From Seminavis robusta (taxonomy: Eukaryota; Bacillariophyta; Bacillariophyceae; Naviculales; Naviculaceae): a stretch of 30,945 nt of DNA. The stretch is taken from contig CAICTM010001353.1 of assembly GCA_903772945.1 (NCBI GenBank), forward strand, positions 1 through 30,945. Direction: 5' to 3'. This document shows, piece by piece, positions 10,684 to 20,186 of the stretch. Positions within the stretch are counted from its first letter, which is position 1; the number at the start of each line of letters is the position of its first letter. A program made the position numbers and the translations under genes. Below the pieces are notes generated by a model, which was not told the origin of the DNA, did no database searches, and saw only the letters and a program-made list of their open reading frames with translations.

Positions 10684-11112
10684 ATTCGAAGCACCACCAC
10701 TTGTAGACTTGCACATTGGAGCCTTCAAACTACTGCACGTGTAGGTAGCAAGAGGAAGAGAGGAAGCCTATAGCCATCACATGATCACAGTGCTTGTGTG
10801 GCAACGGACAGGATTTCCTTCTATCCAGGTCCGCTACCATCACGATCCTGTGTCATTAGCCAACAAGAATCTTTTTAAGTACCGGTACCGGTACCATCTT
10901 GCAAAGTGTGATCGAGCCCGTCAACTCGCTCATTCTGCCTCATTCATGTTCTATTGGTTCCGTACCGGTATGTCCGTATGTACCGGTACCTGGTAGCTAC
11001 CCTGCCAGTAAGCTGATGGAAGATCCGGTTCGAAACGTGTTCCGAGCTACACGGTTGCTGCTGGGTTATGCACGGATTTGTCCGAGTTCCCCAAGACTTG
11101 GATTAATAAATA

Positions 11113-11250
11113 GTGAGACATGGATATAAAATAATGCTTTAAGTCTCACAATGTCTCATTTTGTGCTACAATGTCTCATGTTTATGTCTCATGTCTCACA
11201 ATGTCTCAAAATGTCTCATGTTTCGAGAAGCCTTCTGTCTCATGTCTCAT
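11113..11250 (+). repeat. ATGTCTCA-word array, left copy
   Basis: GTCTCA occurs nine times within 11143-11250, mostly as (A)ATGTCTCA followed by C, T or A at irregular 6-20 bp spacing. An inverted copy, GTGAGACAT, lies at 11113-11121. The segment AATGTCTCATGTTTATGTCT is nearly identical to part of the array at 16831-16980, so the two arrays are related rather than independent simple repeats. Confidence 0.75.
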
Positions 11251-11494
11251 TTATTGAAAAAGCTATGTCGCCTCGCGATTGCAGTTCCTCTTGGTTTGTT
11301 TTCGTCGCCAACACCACAAGCCATCGCAAAAAATGAACTGAAAGCACGAGAGGCACTCGCTGATTGATTCGTATACCGTACCGGTATTGGTATTGACTTG
11401 CATGACTTGATCCCAGCAAACAAGACCATGCACGATGCCGACGAGTCCTACGTAGCTCTCCGAGAAGTGCAAAAATGCACACAAACAACCCAAG

Positions 11495-12703
11495 ATGTCA
11501 ACTCACAAAAACTCAGAGCCTCTAGCCGACTTCGTTGTGAAGAACCTGGCCCAAGATATTGAGCGATCTGGAAAAACGCGCAAAGATCTGAACCTCGTGG
11601 ACCTTTGTAACGAAAATACCAACACGTACGGCGAGAAAGGATCGAACTTGCGAAGAAAGGTACAAAAGAAGTTTGATTTACTCCTTCGAAAGACCCCCGA
11701 GCAATATCTCAAGTGGCTGGACAAGCAAAAGATCAACCCAGGTGAAGCTTTGAGACGTGAGCTTCGTGACACTTCTGATTCAGAGACGGAAAGCTCGAAA
11801 GACAGCGACAAGGACAGTGACAGTGACAGTGACAGTGATAGTGACAGCGAAAGCGAAAGCGAAAGCTCTGGAAACGAAAGGACTACAAAAAGCAAGAGAC
11901 CTACTATCAGCAAGAAACCTAGTATGGCACCTCCCCAATCAATCGTGGGAACAGCCAATCCACCAACAAACGAGATATCCTTCGGACGGCAATGCGCTTT
12001 TTCGAGTCCCTTGACCACGGTATCGGATTCGTCCACACAGTCAACTCAATCATCAACTCTTTCCGTGGTCCTCCAGCAGATTGAACAGCTTGAGAGCATC
12101 AAGATGGACGGATCCATCAACTATCCCAACGTTGTGATGGTAGATACCACAAAGCCCGAAGCCAACTGGGGATTCGAAGTGTCAGAGGTCAATGGCATCG
12201 AACATCTCAATTTTACACGCGATATCTTCCACATTCGCAAGGTAACGACAGCGTCACAGGAAGGTATGTGGGAAGCTACCATTCCACTGAAGCAGTTTCC
12301 CACATTGGCGCATCGTGCTGTTCTTATCCGTGGACCCTCCCAAGACCATTTTCATCGATCCGCCGAACTCAATCATCAGGTTGGCTACTGTGATCAAACC
12401 AAGAGAGTGCATGAGACTCTCGAAACCAACATGAGCAACTCGCCTGAACGCAACTTTACCTACTGGTTGCTTGTGTTTCCAAGAGGCACTGAGTTGGAGA
12501 ATCACATCTTTTCGGGCGATGCTGAGCACGTCAAGAGAGAGGCCAATGATTTGATGGACACGGTCGATTTGGATGGCGACGAATTGGAGCTGTTGGCCAC
12601 GGACGTTTACTGGAGGATTGCCAAGAGAGGCGGACAGATGATCCGTCGTTCGACCGGTGGTCCTAAGAAGGGAAGATTTGCTCTTCGCAAGAAACCTAAC
12701 TAG
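11495..12703 (+). CDS. Unknown protein with Asp/Ser run and conserved-looking C-terminal domain (402 aa)
   Basis: A single long frame starts at the ATG at 11495 (CCAAGATGTC). Residues 1-90 are charged and probably helical (KNLAQDIER, LRRKVQKKFDLLL). Residues 92-127 are an almost pure Asp/Ser then Glu/Ser run, a likely casein-kinase-type phosphorylation substrate. Residues 128-200 are Ser/Thr/Pro linker. Residues 205-385 look like a folded mixed alpha/beta domain with many aromatics, and the tail is basic (GPKKGRFALRKKPN). There is no signal peptide or membrane segment. The acidic run plus basic tail would suit a nuclear protein, but that is composition only. I do not recognise the C-terminal domain. 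It lies about 245 bp after the ATGTCTCA array. Confidence 0.6.
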   Translation: MSTHKNSEPLADFVVKNLAQDIERSGKTRKDLNLVDLCNENTNTYGEKGSNLRRKVQKKFDLLLRKTPEQYLKWLDKQKINPGEALRRELRDTSDSETESSKDSDKDSDSDSDSDSDSESESESSGNERTTKSKRPTISKKPSMAPPQSIVGTANPPTNEISFGRQCAFSSPLTTVSDSSTQSTQSSTLSVVLQQIEQLESIKMDGSINYPNVVMVDTTKPEANWGFEVSEVNGIEHLNFTRDIFHIRKVTTASQEGMWEATIPLKQFPTLAHRAVLIRGPSQDHFHRSAELNHQVGYCDQTKRVHETLETNMSNSPERNFTYWLLVFPRGTELENHIFSGDAEHVKREANDLMDTVDLDGDELELLATDVYWRIAKRGGQMIRRSTGGPKKGRFALRKKPN

Positions 12704-14237
12704 TTGTTTGTTGGCGTCGCGTTTGATTGTGTAGCGTTTGATTGATCCGTGAGATAAATGAGAAAGAGTAAGCGTAAGATACTATAAACGTAAAAGATAT
12801 TGCTATTAAAACCATTCACTGTGAGATTGCACTTGTGTCCAAAATGTTGCTTTCTGCAAATGCTGTGGTGGCACGCACCGCCATTTCTGAACTCAAAAAA
12901 TGACCTTTCACTGACAAGAACAAGAACAAGAACAACAACAACAACAACAACAAGTTGACGACAATAGAGACCTCTGCTAGCTAATCCATTGTTACTACTA
13001 GCTAGAAACAGCGTACTGTATCATAGTCTATTTAGTTCGCTTGTAGCCATCGGCCAACCATGAGGGAGACTCGACTCAACTCAACTCGACTCGACTCGAC
13101 TCGCGGCTGTCATCGATTTATACCCCTCGGGATTCAAAAAAGTCAGTCACAAAGCGCCCACCACACCCTACACAAACTGACTCGACTCATCCACTCATCT
13201 GTTGTTGTCGACATCACAAACGACGACCGTCGTTGCTGTCGACAGTCCACAACCACTCATCTGGACGGCCGACAGTCCACAACCACTCATCTCTTGTCAA
13301 CGTTCGATCGACTTGTTGTTGTCCACGAACGGCCGTCGTCAACCACTCCACAGCGCCATCGTCATCCACTCCCTTCCATCCACTCGCTTTCAACAACACT
13401 CACAATCGTCTTGAGAGAGACAAGAAGCCAAGAGGACAGAATTGGAGGCATGGGTTGCAGCAGCAGCCTAGGCATTAGTATCCGATCTCTTGATTGGCTC
13501 TGACAACATCACAATGATGATGTTGTCAGTTAGTTCGCTACAACCAACACAAACAAACTTACATACATGGCTCGATAGCCAAGCAGTACGGCGCAACAAT
13601 GACAACACTACTACTACTACAACAACTACTACTACTACTCGGCACTCCTCCTTCCTCTACCAATGCTCCTTCCTGCTACCCACCACCAACCAATGACGTC
13701 TATCATCGGCGTACCACCACTGCCGACTGCTACTACCGACTGGCTACTAACTCCCTTGATTGCTGCGCTATTTGTTTTGCCTTGAAGTCAGTGCCTACTT
13801 CGGTAGGGGCAAGGCTCTTGGCAACAACATACAGCTAGCATTATGGTGAAGTAATGTGGCTGTCCTTTCGACGCTCCTTCTTCCTCTACCGATACACTTT
13901 CCACTACCGACGCTTCTTCCTCTACTGACACACCAACCAAAACGACACACCAACCAAAACGACAGCTGTGTTTGATGCCGCCTTCGGGCTATGCCGGAGG
14001 CTATTTCATTTTATTTTTCTCCCGTAAGTTTCCCCCATTAGAGCAACAACTGTCGTCCTTTCTGTCGTCCTTTCTCCACCAACAGACCGATTACTACCGT
14101 CGCGTCTACTCATGCTGTGAGAAATACCCCGTCAAGACAGTCTCGTTATCTTCATCGTACCTCTACGCAGTAAACGCAACAATAGGGGCAGAGATACAGA
14201 TAAAATTATCACATTATCACTACTAGTACTACAAGTT
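12704..14237. other. Microsatellite-rich intergenic region
   Basis: It contains (ACAAGA/ACA)n at about 12918-12954, (GACTC)n at about 13068-13102, a two-unit 30-bp tandem repeat at 13241-13292, (CTA)n/(ACT)n at about 13606-13640, and a 17-bp duplication containing ACACACCAACCAAAACG near 13927-13962. Frames here are driven by the repeats and I call no gene. Confidence 0.6.
13241..13292. repeat. 30-bp tandem duplication
   Basis: The 22-mer beginning GACAGTCCACAACCACTCAT occurs at 13241-13262 and again at 13271-13292, giving a 30-bp period with an 8-bp GACGGCC-type spacer. Confidence 0.8.
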
Positions 14238-15143
14238 TTAAACGCAATAGAGTGGGGAGCCATTGTTCATTTGGATTTGGACAAGCACGGCAACTGCTCG
14301 CAAAGCAATTCCATGCTTCTCGAAACCATTCTTGAACGTCTCAGAGAGGCATTGGAAATGCTTCAAGCGCCTGTTGTAGGTTTCCTGGCGCAAGCGACTT
14401 CTGGATTTGAAGTTGTGGAGCTCCTTCGAATCCATGTAATCAGGATAAGCAAACCTTTCCCTCTCCCGAGCCGACTTGGAACGAAAGCCACGGTCGACGT
14501 GACAGATTTTGCCACTCTTTTTCAACTTTTTCATTAATCCGCCATCTTTGAAACAGTCAAGATCTCCCTTGCCACCTTTGAACGGGCCTGCAATGAAAAC
14601 ACACTGAGAACGAAATGTTGATAGGGCAATGATATACTTTCCGCCACAACTCTTGAACTTGTGTGACATTGCCTTGCTGTCATATGGATATTTGTCATGT
14701 TGGATCTCCCACATTGGGAAATCAACTCCATCAGCGGAGAGTGCAAAGATCTCTGTATCATTTCTATCAATAGATTTGTCCCAGACGATATACTTTTTGC
14801 TTAGGCCCGCAATGCGACCAATCCATTTCCAAAGCTCTTTGCCTTGGCAGTAGTCCACACACATGTCGAAACGCGAAGCAAAGATGCCAACATTTTTGGG
14901 TCTCGCCCATAGCCAGTAGATGGCTCCAAGGCATCTCTTGAAGCCCTTTTCTGACTTCTCTGCCTTTGACAGCAAGCCATGATCGAAGTTACATAGCTGG
15001 TACCAGCACTCAGCGATATCAAGCGGCGATAGTCCAAAATGCTTATGAAATTCCCACTTCAACCTCTTTTTGTTCTTCCTGCTGAGGCGAACCCTCATTA
15101 TCTTTAATCCAATTTCCTCCACATCATTTGCAGAGAGCAACAT
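14238..15143 (-). CDS. DDE transposase, PIF/Harbinger (DDE_Tnp_4) type
   Basis: The first ATG is at 15143, giving 301 residues. The frame remains open upstream to about 15290 without any ATG, and the upstream reading also looks protein-like (GPKLALIAQGIIHGEIALV). The N terminus may therefore be encoded further upstream by a spliced exon or a non-ATG start. The catalytic pattern is SADGVDF (D138), GKICHVDRGF (D217) and RLRQETYNRRLKHF (E254). Between the first two lies GKYIIALSTF, followed by a GPFKGGKGDLD stretch typical of this family. It would catalyse cut-and-paste DNA transposition. No stop codon or frameshift interrupts the domain, so activity is possible. Family assignment rests on motif recall. 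Confidence 0.75.
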   Translation of the reverse strand: MLLSANDVEEIGLKIMRVRLSRKNKKRLKWEFHKHFGLSPLDIAECWYQLCNFDHGLLSKAEKSEKGFKRCLGAIYWLWARPKNVGIFASRFDMCVDYCQGKELWKWIGRIAGLSKKYIVWDKSIDRNDTEIFALSADGVDFPMWEIQHDKYPYDSKAMSHKFKSCGGKYIIALSTFRSQCVFIAGPFKGGKGDLDCFKDGGLMKKLKKSGKICHVDRGFRSKSARERERFAYPDYMDSKELHNFKSRSRLRQETYNRRLKHFQCLSETFKNGFEKHGIALRAVAVLVQIQMNNGSPLYCV

Positions 15144-15236
15144 TTTGGACACAAGTGCAATCTCACCGTGAATGATTCCTTGAGCAATGAGTGCAAGTTT
15201 TGGTCCAATTGACAGTGACGAATCGAATCGCGAATT

Positions 15237-15833
15237 TTGGCGACGGCTCGAGCTCCGAAGCAGCTCAGCTCAATACCGCAAGAGTCACAGTCGCACGAGT
15301 GCATCAATGCACGACATGTCGTGCTTGTTGAGACGTCCCGCAAGGCAGACACTTTGAACGAGAGCTCACAAAGAGCCATTCTCGAAGCTCATAAAGAGCC
15401 AATCTCGAAACTCCAACGAATTGAATCTATCGACGTGATGCCTGAAAAAGGAGATGCCATTCGCTTCGTCAAGGGTACGTATGCTGGCTACAATGGTTGG
15501 ATGAATAAGTCCAAGAGGACCAAGCCGAAGAGTCCGTATCGCTATGTGGTTGTGGACTTGAAGGACAGTCACGAAAAAGCAACTCGGGTGAAGTTAACCT
15601 CCATCAAACCAAGGTTCGAAGCACCAAGGTGCTTTGAAGAAGCTGCCTTGCAGCAGTACGAGGACATGGAACAGGCCATGGTCCGTCTTGCTGAGTTGTT
15701 TGCTCAGTGCGGCATTGGTGGTCCCCTAGGCGCCATGCAGCTTTTTGAAGAAGAGCTCAACAGAGCCGTGAAGGTTCAACGGGAGCTTGGAAGCAAAGCT
15801 CGTTTCCGTCGTGTCGACTGGACCCAAAACTAA
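15237..15833 (+). CDS. KOW-like accessory ORF, divergent from the transposase
   Basis: The frame is open from 15237, but that codon is TTG and the first in-frame ATG is at 15438, which would give 131 residues. A separate frame with ATG at 15187 overlaps it for about 120 bp and then stops. The true N terminus therefore needs a splice, a frameshift or the late ATG. After 15438 the sequence GDAIRFVKGTYAGYNGWM, followed by a basic loop and YRYVVVDLK, resembles a KOW/SH3-like beta-barrel motif (a V-x-x-G-x-x-G-x-x-G pattern). The C-terminal half is helical and charged, with EDMEQAMVRLAEL. I infer a nucleic-acid or protein-binding accessory protein of the transposon, since it shares a roughly 90-bp divergent promoter with the transposase. 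It could instead be a host gene. Confidence 0.5.
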   Translation: MATARAPKQLSSIPQESQSHECINARHVVLVETSRKADTLNESSQRAILEAHKEPISKLQRIESIDVMPEKGDAIRFVKGTYAGYNGWMNKSKRTKPKSPYRYVVVDLKDSHEKATRVKLTSIKPRFEAPRCFEEAALQQYEDMEQAMVRLAELFAQCGIGGPLGAMQLFEEELNRAVKVQRELGSKARFRRVDWTQN

Positions 15834-15914
15834 CTAAGATGGCGACTTTGAACACCATGATGGCACCATTTACTAAGATCCTTACAGTAGTTAAATTATT
15901 CTAATCTAAGACTA

Positions 15915-16655
15915 TTATTTCCTTTCAAATCTCATGTACTTTGCAGCGTACTTCCTTCTCTTTTCCGTTCGTTTCTTCTCCAAGTATCGATTAAACTTTT
16001 GTCGCCTCTTCTCCTGGTAAATGCGCTGACGAAAGATGCCCAGCTTGTATTTATGATACACCTCTCTCATTGCATGAAGCTCCATTGGTTTCATCTTTTT
16101 GTAAAGCTTCTTCTCCACATCTTCTCGAAGCTGCTCTTTTGCTGCAACATCCATGTCAAAGACTGGCTCACCTCTGTGATTGTGAGTTTGGCGTGGATGC
16201 AGCCGTCGATCATGTTTCATCCACTCCTCTTCTTGTTTAGATCTAGAACGCCGTTTGGCAGCTCGTTGCATAGCTTTGATGTAGATTGGTTCAAACTGCT
16301 CAAAGGAAACATCCTCAAACTCTTCTTGCTTGGATTTGTATGTTTTCCAAACGAGTCTCGCATCTAAGTCATCCTGATCGTAGAGCCAGCCACCAGGTTC
16401 CACATCCTCATCAAAGATCTCCTTAGCTGGATGGGTAACCCATTTGACCTTACCAGACTTGTTTTTCTGCCTATCCTTTTCTCTCTTCTCCTTTCCAATC
16501 CGTTCCAATGTCTTCCGGGGATTTTTCAGATAATCCGCCAAATTTTTTCTCATTAATTCAGCTCTTAAGTTTGCTGGTAAATTCCTGGCTTTGCATTCAT
16601 GCTGCAGTTCCCTATAAGTTAAAGAGTATGGATCAAGCTCACTTTCCACTTCCAT
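15915..16655 (-). CDS. ORF with SAP-like N terminus and very basic C terminus (246 aa)
   Basis: The ATG is at 16655 and the frame is intact. Residues 9-46 (DPYSLTYRELQHECKARNLP, then a helix ending YLKNPR) have the helix-turn-helix spacing and Leu/Cys pattern of a SAP domain, a scaffold- and DNA-binding motif. The following 200 residues are dominated by Lys, Arg and Glu with regular heptad-like spacing (EKKLYKKMKP, RQRIYQEKRRQKF), predicting long charged helices that could bind nucleic acid. A GGWLYDQDDLDARLVWKTY block near residues 88-106 looks conserved. There is no membrane segment. Its stop is about 80 bp from that of the KOW-like ORF, which suggests the same mobile unit, but a host gene is also possible. 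Confidence 0.6.
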   Translation of the reverse strand: MEVESELDPYSLTYRELQHECKARNLPANLRAELMRKNLADYLKNPRKTLERIGKEKREKDRQKNKSGKVKWVTHPAKEIFDEDVEPGGWLYDQDDLDARLVWKTYKSKQEEFEDVSFEQFEPIYIKAMQRAAKRRSRSKQEEEWMKHDRRLHPRQTHNHRGEPVFDMDVAAKEQLREDVEKKLYKKMKPMELHAMREVYHKYKLGIFRQRIYQEKRRQKFNRYLEKKRTEKRRKYAAKYMRFERK

Positions 16656-17455
16656 GTTCCCTTCTCTAGCTAGCCCTTCTCAATCAGGCAACGACAATTG
16701 GCTCAAAAGAATGAATATAATGGGGAACAAATGTTTTTGTTTGGCATCCTTTTCAGCGATATTGTGAGTGCGGAAGACTCGAGGGGGTTCCCACATTCCC
16801 ACGGGAAGGATTGGTGTCATCACAAGAAAGTGTCTGTCTCATCTTTAAGTCAATAAATGTCTCACAATGTCTCATAATGTCTCATATTTATGTCTCATGT
16901 CTCACGAATTCTAACAATGTCTCACAATGTCTCATTATTTAAATTATTGCATATAATTCTCTAATTCTCGAATGTCTCAAGAATGCTAGCTTTCCGAAAA
17001 GAGACTTTTTCGTGTGTAACCCTGATGAGGAAGGTCGCTCGTGATTCTCTGACAGCTTTCATCTTTAGGCTCTCGAGCTTCTGGATAGTAGCTACAAGCG
17101 AGCTAGCTAGCTAGCTAGTAGAACGAAGGAGAGAGATCTATTGGCTTCGCTCGGAGACGAGAACCACATACATGCTTGCATGCAGAATACCATGCCCGGG
17201 CAGGAAAGCGCCAACAATAGGCGAACCTAATACCCGCACTCAGGAGATCACTGAGAAGGCTTGGGCTGCTAGCTGGCTATTGCGGGTTCTCGAAAAGATT
17301 CCAAGATGATGTTTCATCGCTAGCTAGCCAGTAGGTCAACGGGGCAACAAATGTAGGTTAAGTATGGATGTACAGGCATGGCTAGCTAGAAGTACCAGGA
17401 GGGAAGCATGAAAAGTTGCGGAGTTTGTGTTGTGAAGTAAGTGAGAGTATAGGAA
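16656..17455. other. Intergenic region with the right ATGTCTCA array
   Basis: No gene is supported. It holds the second ATGTCTCA array (16831-16980), a (GCTA)n run at about 17098-17118, and the 3' flank of the first RING gene. Confidence 0.55.
16831..16980 (+). repeat. ATGTCTCA-word array, right copy
   Basis: GTCTCA occurs nine times, mostly as AATGTCTCA, in the same orientation as the array at 11143-11250. The two arrays share a stretch reading AATGTCTCAT..TTATGTCTCATGTCTCAC with few differences, followed by an AT-rich tail here. Confidence 0.75.
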
Positions 17456-18267
17456 CTAAACTGTTTGCAAGACGTATGGTTGATTGCAAATGGGGCATGT
17501 ATTCTGGATCCCCAGCCACTTGTCAATGCATGTTTTGTGGAAGATGTGGGCGCATTGCGGATTGTTGGATTCGACAAAGGTTTGTTCATCCTCAAAGACC
17601 TCGTTACAGAGGATACAGACGGATCCATCCTTGCCATGTCCAAAGGAACACTTGCCTGGTACTGGCGGCGGTAGTCCAGCGACACCGTCAACTCCCATCC
17701 CCATAAAACCGGGGTAACTGTCACTGCCGGAATCTCCCATTCCATAAGAAGAGTTATCATCCAAAGTAGACTCTGCTCCAATTGAGACGGTTCGAGTTGT
17801 CATTGTAGACGTACGGTTGTCTGTTCCTGACTTCCATGGCTTGGCTTCCAGTTTGGTCTGGAGTTTGGTAATCTCGTTGTCTTTCTTGGCTGCAAAAGTT
17901 AGGAGGTAGGTAGACAAAGGACCTGGTGAGGCAAACCATATCTGATGATAGATACCTGATATACCCAACCATGTCATCCATTATCATTGTACATACCTTG
18001 TCTTCTGTTTCGCTTGCTCGCTTCTTGCCTTTTATTGCAGCGCATCATGAGAAAGACAAAGACTGCTGCAAGAACAGGAATGGCGAGGAAGACACCTGCC
18101 ATGAGCTTTTGTCCGTGTTTTACAGATGGCCTGTCGCTATCCCCCGAGTTGTGGACATGGACAAATAAATCATCCCCTTCTTCCCTCAGTCTCTGCGTTT
18201 CGGGAGAGTTATACTCGAGCCCGCCGTACTTGTCTACGACCATATCGAAATCTTCAGAACTAGGCAT
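17456..18267 (-). CDS. Single-pass membrane RING-H2 protein, copy A (two exons)
   Basis: Exon 1 is 18267-17997 and exon 2 is 17889-17456. The 107-bp intron has donor GTATGT and acceptor TTTTGCAG, giving 234 residues. The N-terminal 50 residues are acidic and end in the block DRPSVKHG. A membrane helix follows at about 55-75, then a basic stretch, and after the intron AKKDNEITKLQTKLEAKPW. A variable Ser/Gly linker leads to a C-terminal RING-H2 finger at about 182-225: C-x2-C, then QCAHIFHKTC, then C-x2-C. RING-H2 domains recruit E2 enzymes, so a membrane-anchored E3 ubiquitin ligase is likely, similar in layout to plant ATL proteins but without their GLD motif. No cleavable signal peptide is seen. 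Copies B and C lie downstream on the other strand. Confidence 0.8.
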
Positions 18268-20186
18268 GATGTTGTTGTTGTTGTCGTCGTTTCAATTGTG
18301 ATGATAATGAAGGAAAAGATATCTCTTCTTTCTGATATGGTAGTCTATAAGCTCCTGATCTACAAGAAAAACTGGTGGATCGCTAATAAGGATGCTCACG
18401 GGGGACAGAGAAGGTGGCTCTTGGTTGTGGATTGTGATTGTTGTTGTTTTTCTGCTCCCGCTTTGTGTGTTGAAATCCAAAATTTTGAGAAAGCAAATCC
18501 CATGCCATATCTGGCGACTATGTATGTGCCGTACGTACCGTACTTGTAGTACTAGTAGTACCGGCAGTAATAAGCCGAATAAAGTGCCCAGCCGGAAACG
18601 CATCACGGGCTCATCGGAGACCCCTGGAGAATTCTTCTGCGCGATTTATTAAATACCCAAGATGTCTATTGGCACTGGAGTACCGGTAGCAGATGAAAGA
18701 CTTAAATGGGAGAGGAAGCTTTCTGTCAAGCCAAACCACCTTCAACTGAAATTTGATAGTACAGTCGTAGAAGCTTTCTACTCGAGCAGTCTAGTCATAT
18801 TTATTTTGTAGAACGAGTTTCCGCAACAATCGACACAAGCGCGATCAGATTCGATGATTCCTGCACGAAACATTGAAGATAGCTGAAGATTGAAAAATAC
18901 CACAGTCATACTGCAAAGCAATGACGAGGAGGGGTGCAGTCTGATACCGTTCCGTTGGACTTCAAGGGGTACCGGTACCGGGTCGTAAGTTTTTGCTTCC
19001 CAACCCCATTTGCCACCGGTTGGTAGTTTGGCACCAGGCGGTTGTCTCCAACAGGAGCTCTACCGTATTGATCGAGAGGTTGTACACTGTATTGTGTAGC
19101 AGGACAACGACAACAGTCCTTACTGGCTTGGCAAGGCGGCAATGGCTGGCAAGAGCATCCAGGGAAGCAACAAGCAAAAGATCACTAACTTGTTTATATG
19201 CCCTGTCGCTCTACCTGAGCCTTCCCAACAAGACTTTGGATTCGCGTTCTTCTTCTAACGTCAAATGGACAAGGAAAGGGACAATGAAAACGAGGACGAG
19301 AATGTTGCTGAATGTAGGATGGCTAAGCACTCTGATCAGAAGACGAAAGCGGAACAATTCACAGGACGCTCAAAGCACCAAGCAAACAAACATTCCTCTG
19401 GGAACGGTATCAATCGATATCTTGCTCCTGGAAAGCTGCAACGACCTGAGTGAGTCGATTGGGTGGAGCCTTCTCAACTACTCGAGTACTACTCAGAGTA
19501 CATACAGTACGACTACTCCTTCTACCTGTGGTACCGGTGTGTCCCATGGTACAGACTGCAGAAAGCACGCGATATGCAGGACATACCTTGGCACTGGTGA
19601 AATGTAAGAATTCAACAGTTGTTTCCGGATCTGCACCCCTGGGGCGTGCTATTTGCAATGACTGGGTCATCTTACGTACCGGTATCACTTTGTATGGATG
19701 TTGTTAACTCTTTACCAAGAGTTCTCCTCTGGACTCTGATTCACTCTTCAAGGAGACGCGTTCCACGGCTAACTAAATAAATTGTTGCATCCAGGACCGC
19801 CTTATTAAAAGAAACGGCGTGACTTGCTTGCTCTCTTATGTAACCGATGGTACACGAGTACCGGTACCGATCGTTCCGCTGCGAAAGATCCGGTAAGAAT
19901 GAACATTATTGACACCGCTGAAGAGGCGAGTCCTTAATGATGCGTCATTCCTTATTTTCAGCCCTATGAGTGACGAACGGGGCTCAATTGGTGGCTTGGT
20001 TCGAACTTTTTGCTCCTTCGCCTGATTGATTCTCGTCGGTGATGTCGTCGTGGAGGCCGCACAACATCCTGGCTAGGTTGTAGGCTTCCCGATCACTCTC
20101 TCTTGTTTGTCCGAAAAAGCAAAGCTATCTTTCAACTCTACTCAAAGATATCTCTTCTCTTGTCTCCACCTACCAGACCTGAAGTC
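18268..20186. other. Intergenic region without a supported gene
   Basis: Short frames on both strands (for example 18993-19607 plus) have no domain and are interrupted by TACCGGTA words at 18681, 18970, 19677 and 19859. The last 200 bp presumably contain the promoter and 5' leader of the TPR/EF-hand gene. Confidence 0.45.

Larger units (their letters stand above)
10151..11494. other. Repeat-rich intergenic region
   Basis: There is no supported gene. It holds a pair of 27-bp direct repeats (10558-10584 and 10657-10683), a GATTCGATTCGATTC run near 10608, five TACCGGTA words between 10414 and 10988 (two of them overlapping) plus one at 11379-11386, and the first ATGTCTCA array at 11143-11250. 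Confidence 0.6.
14238..16655. mobile_element. PIF/Harbinger-like DNA transposon coding block
   Basis: A compact group of three frames: DDE transposase (minus, 14238-15143), KOW-like protein (plus, 15237-15833) and an ORF with a SAP-like N terminus (minus, 15915-16655). The first two are divergent and start about 100 bp apart. The second and third converge with about 80 bp between stops. Harbinger elements normally carry a transposase plus a DNA-binding accessory ORF, and such an arrangement fits here. I could not find terminal inverted repeats or a 3-bp TWA target duplication by eye, so the element's true limits are unknown and membership of the third ORF is an inference. Confidence 0.55.

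Noticed and set aside
11503..12036. Minus-strand frame with a Ser/Leu run
   Set aside because: It is the antisense of the Asp/Ser repeat of the 402-aa gene.
13060..13503. 147-codon plus-strand frame
   Set aside because: Composition is dictated by GACTC and 30-bp repeats; several overlapping frames are open for the same reason.
13850..17000. Terminal inverted repeats of the Harbinger-like element
   Set aside because: No convincing complementary ends were found by eye on either side of the coding block, so borders were not called.
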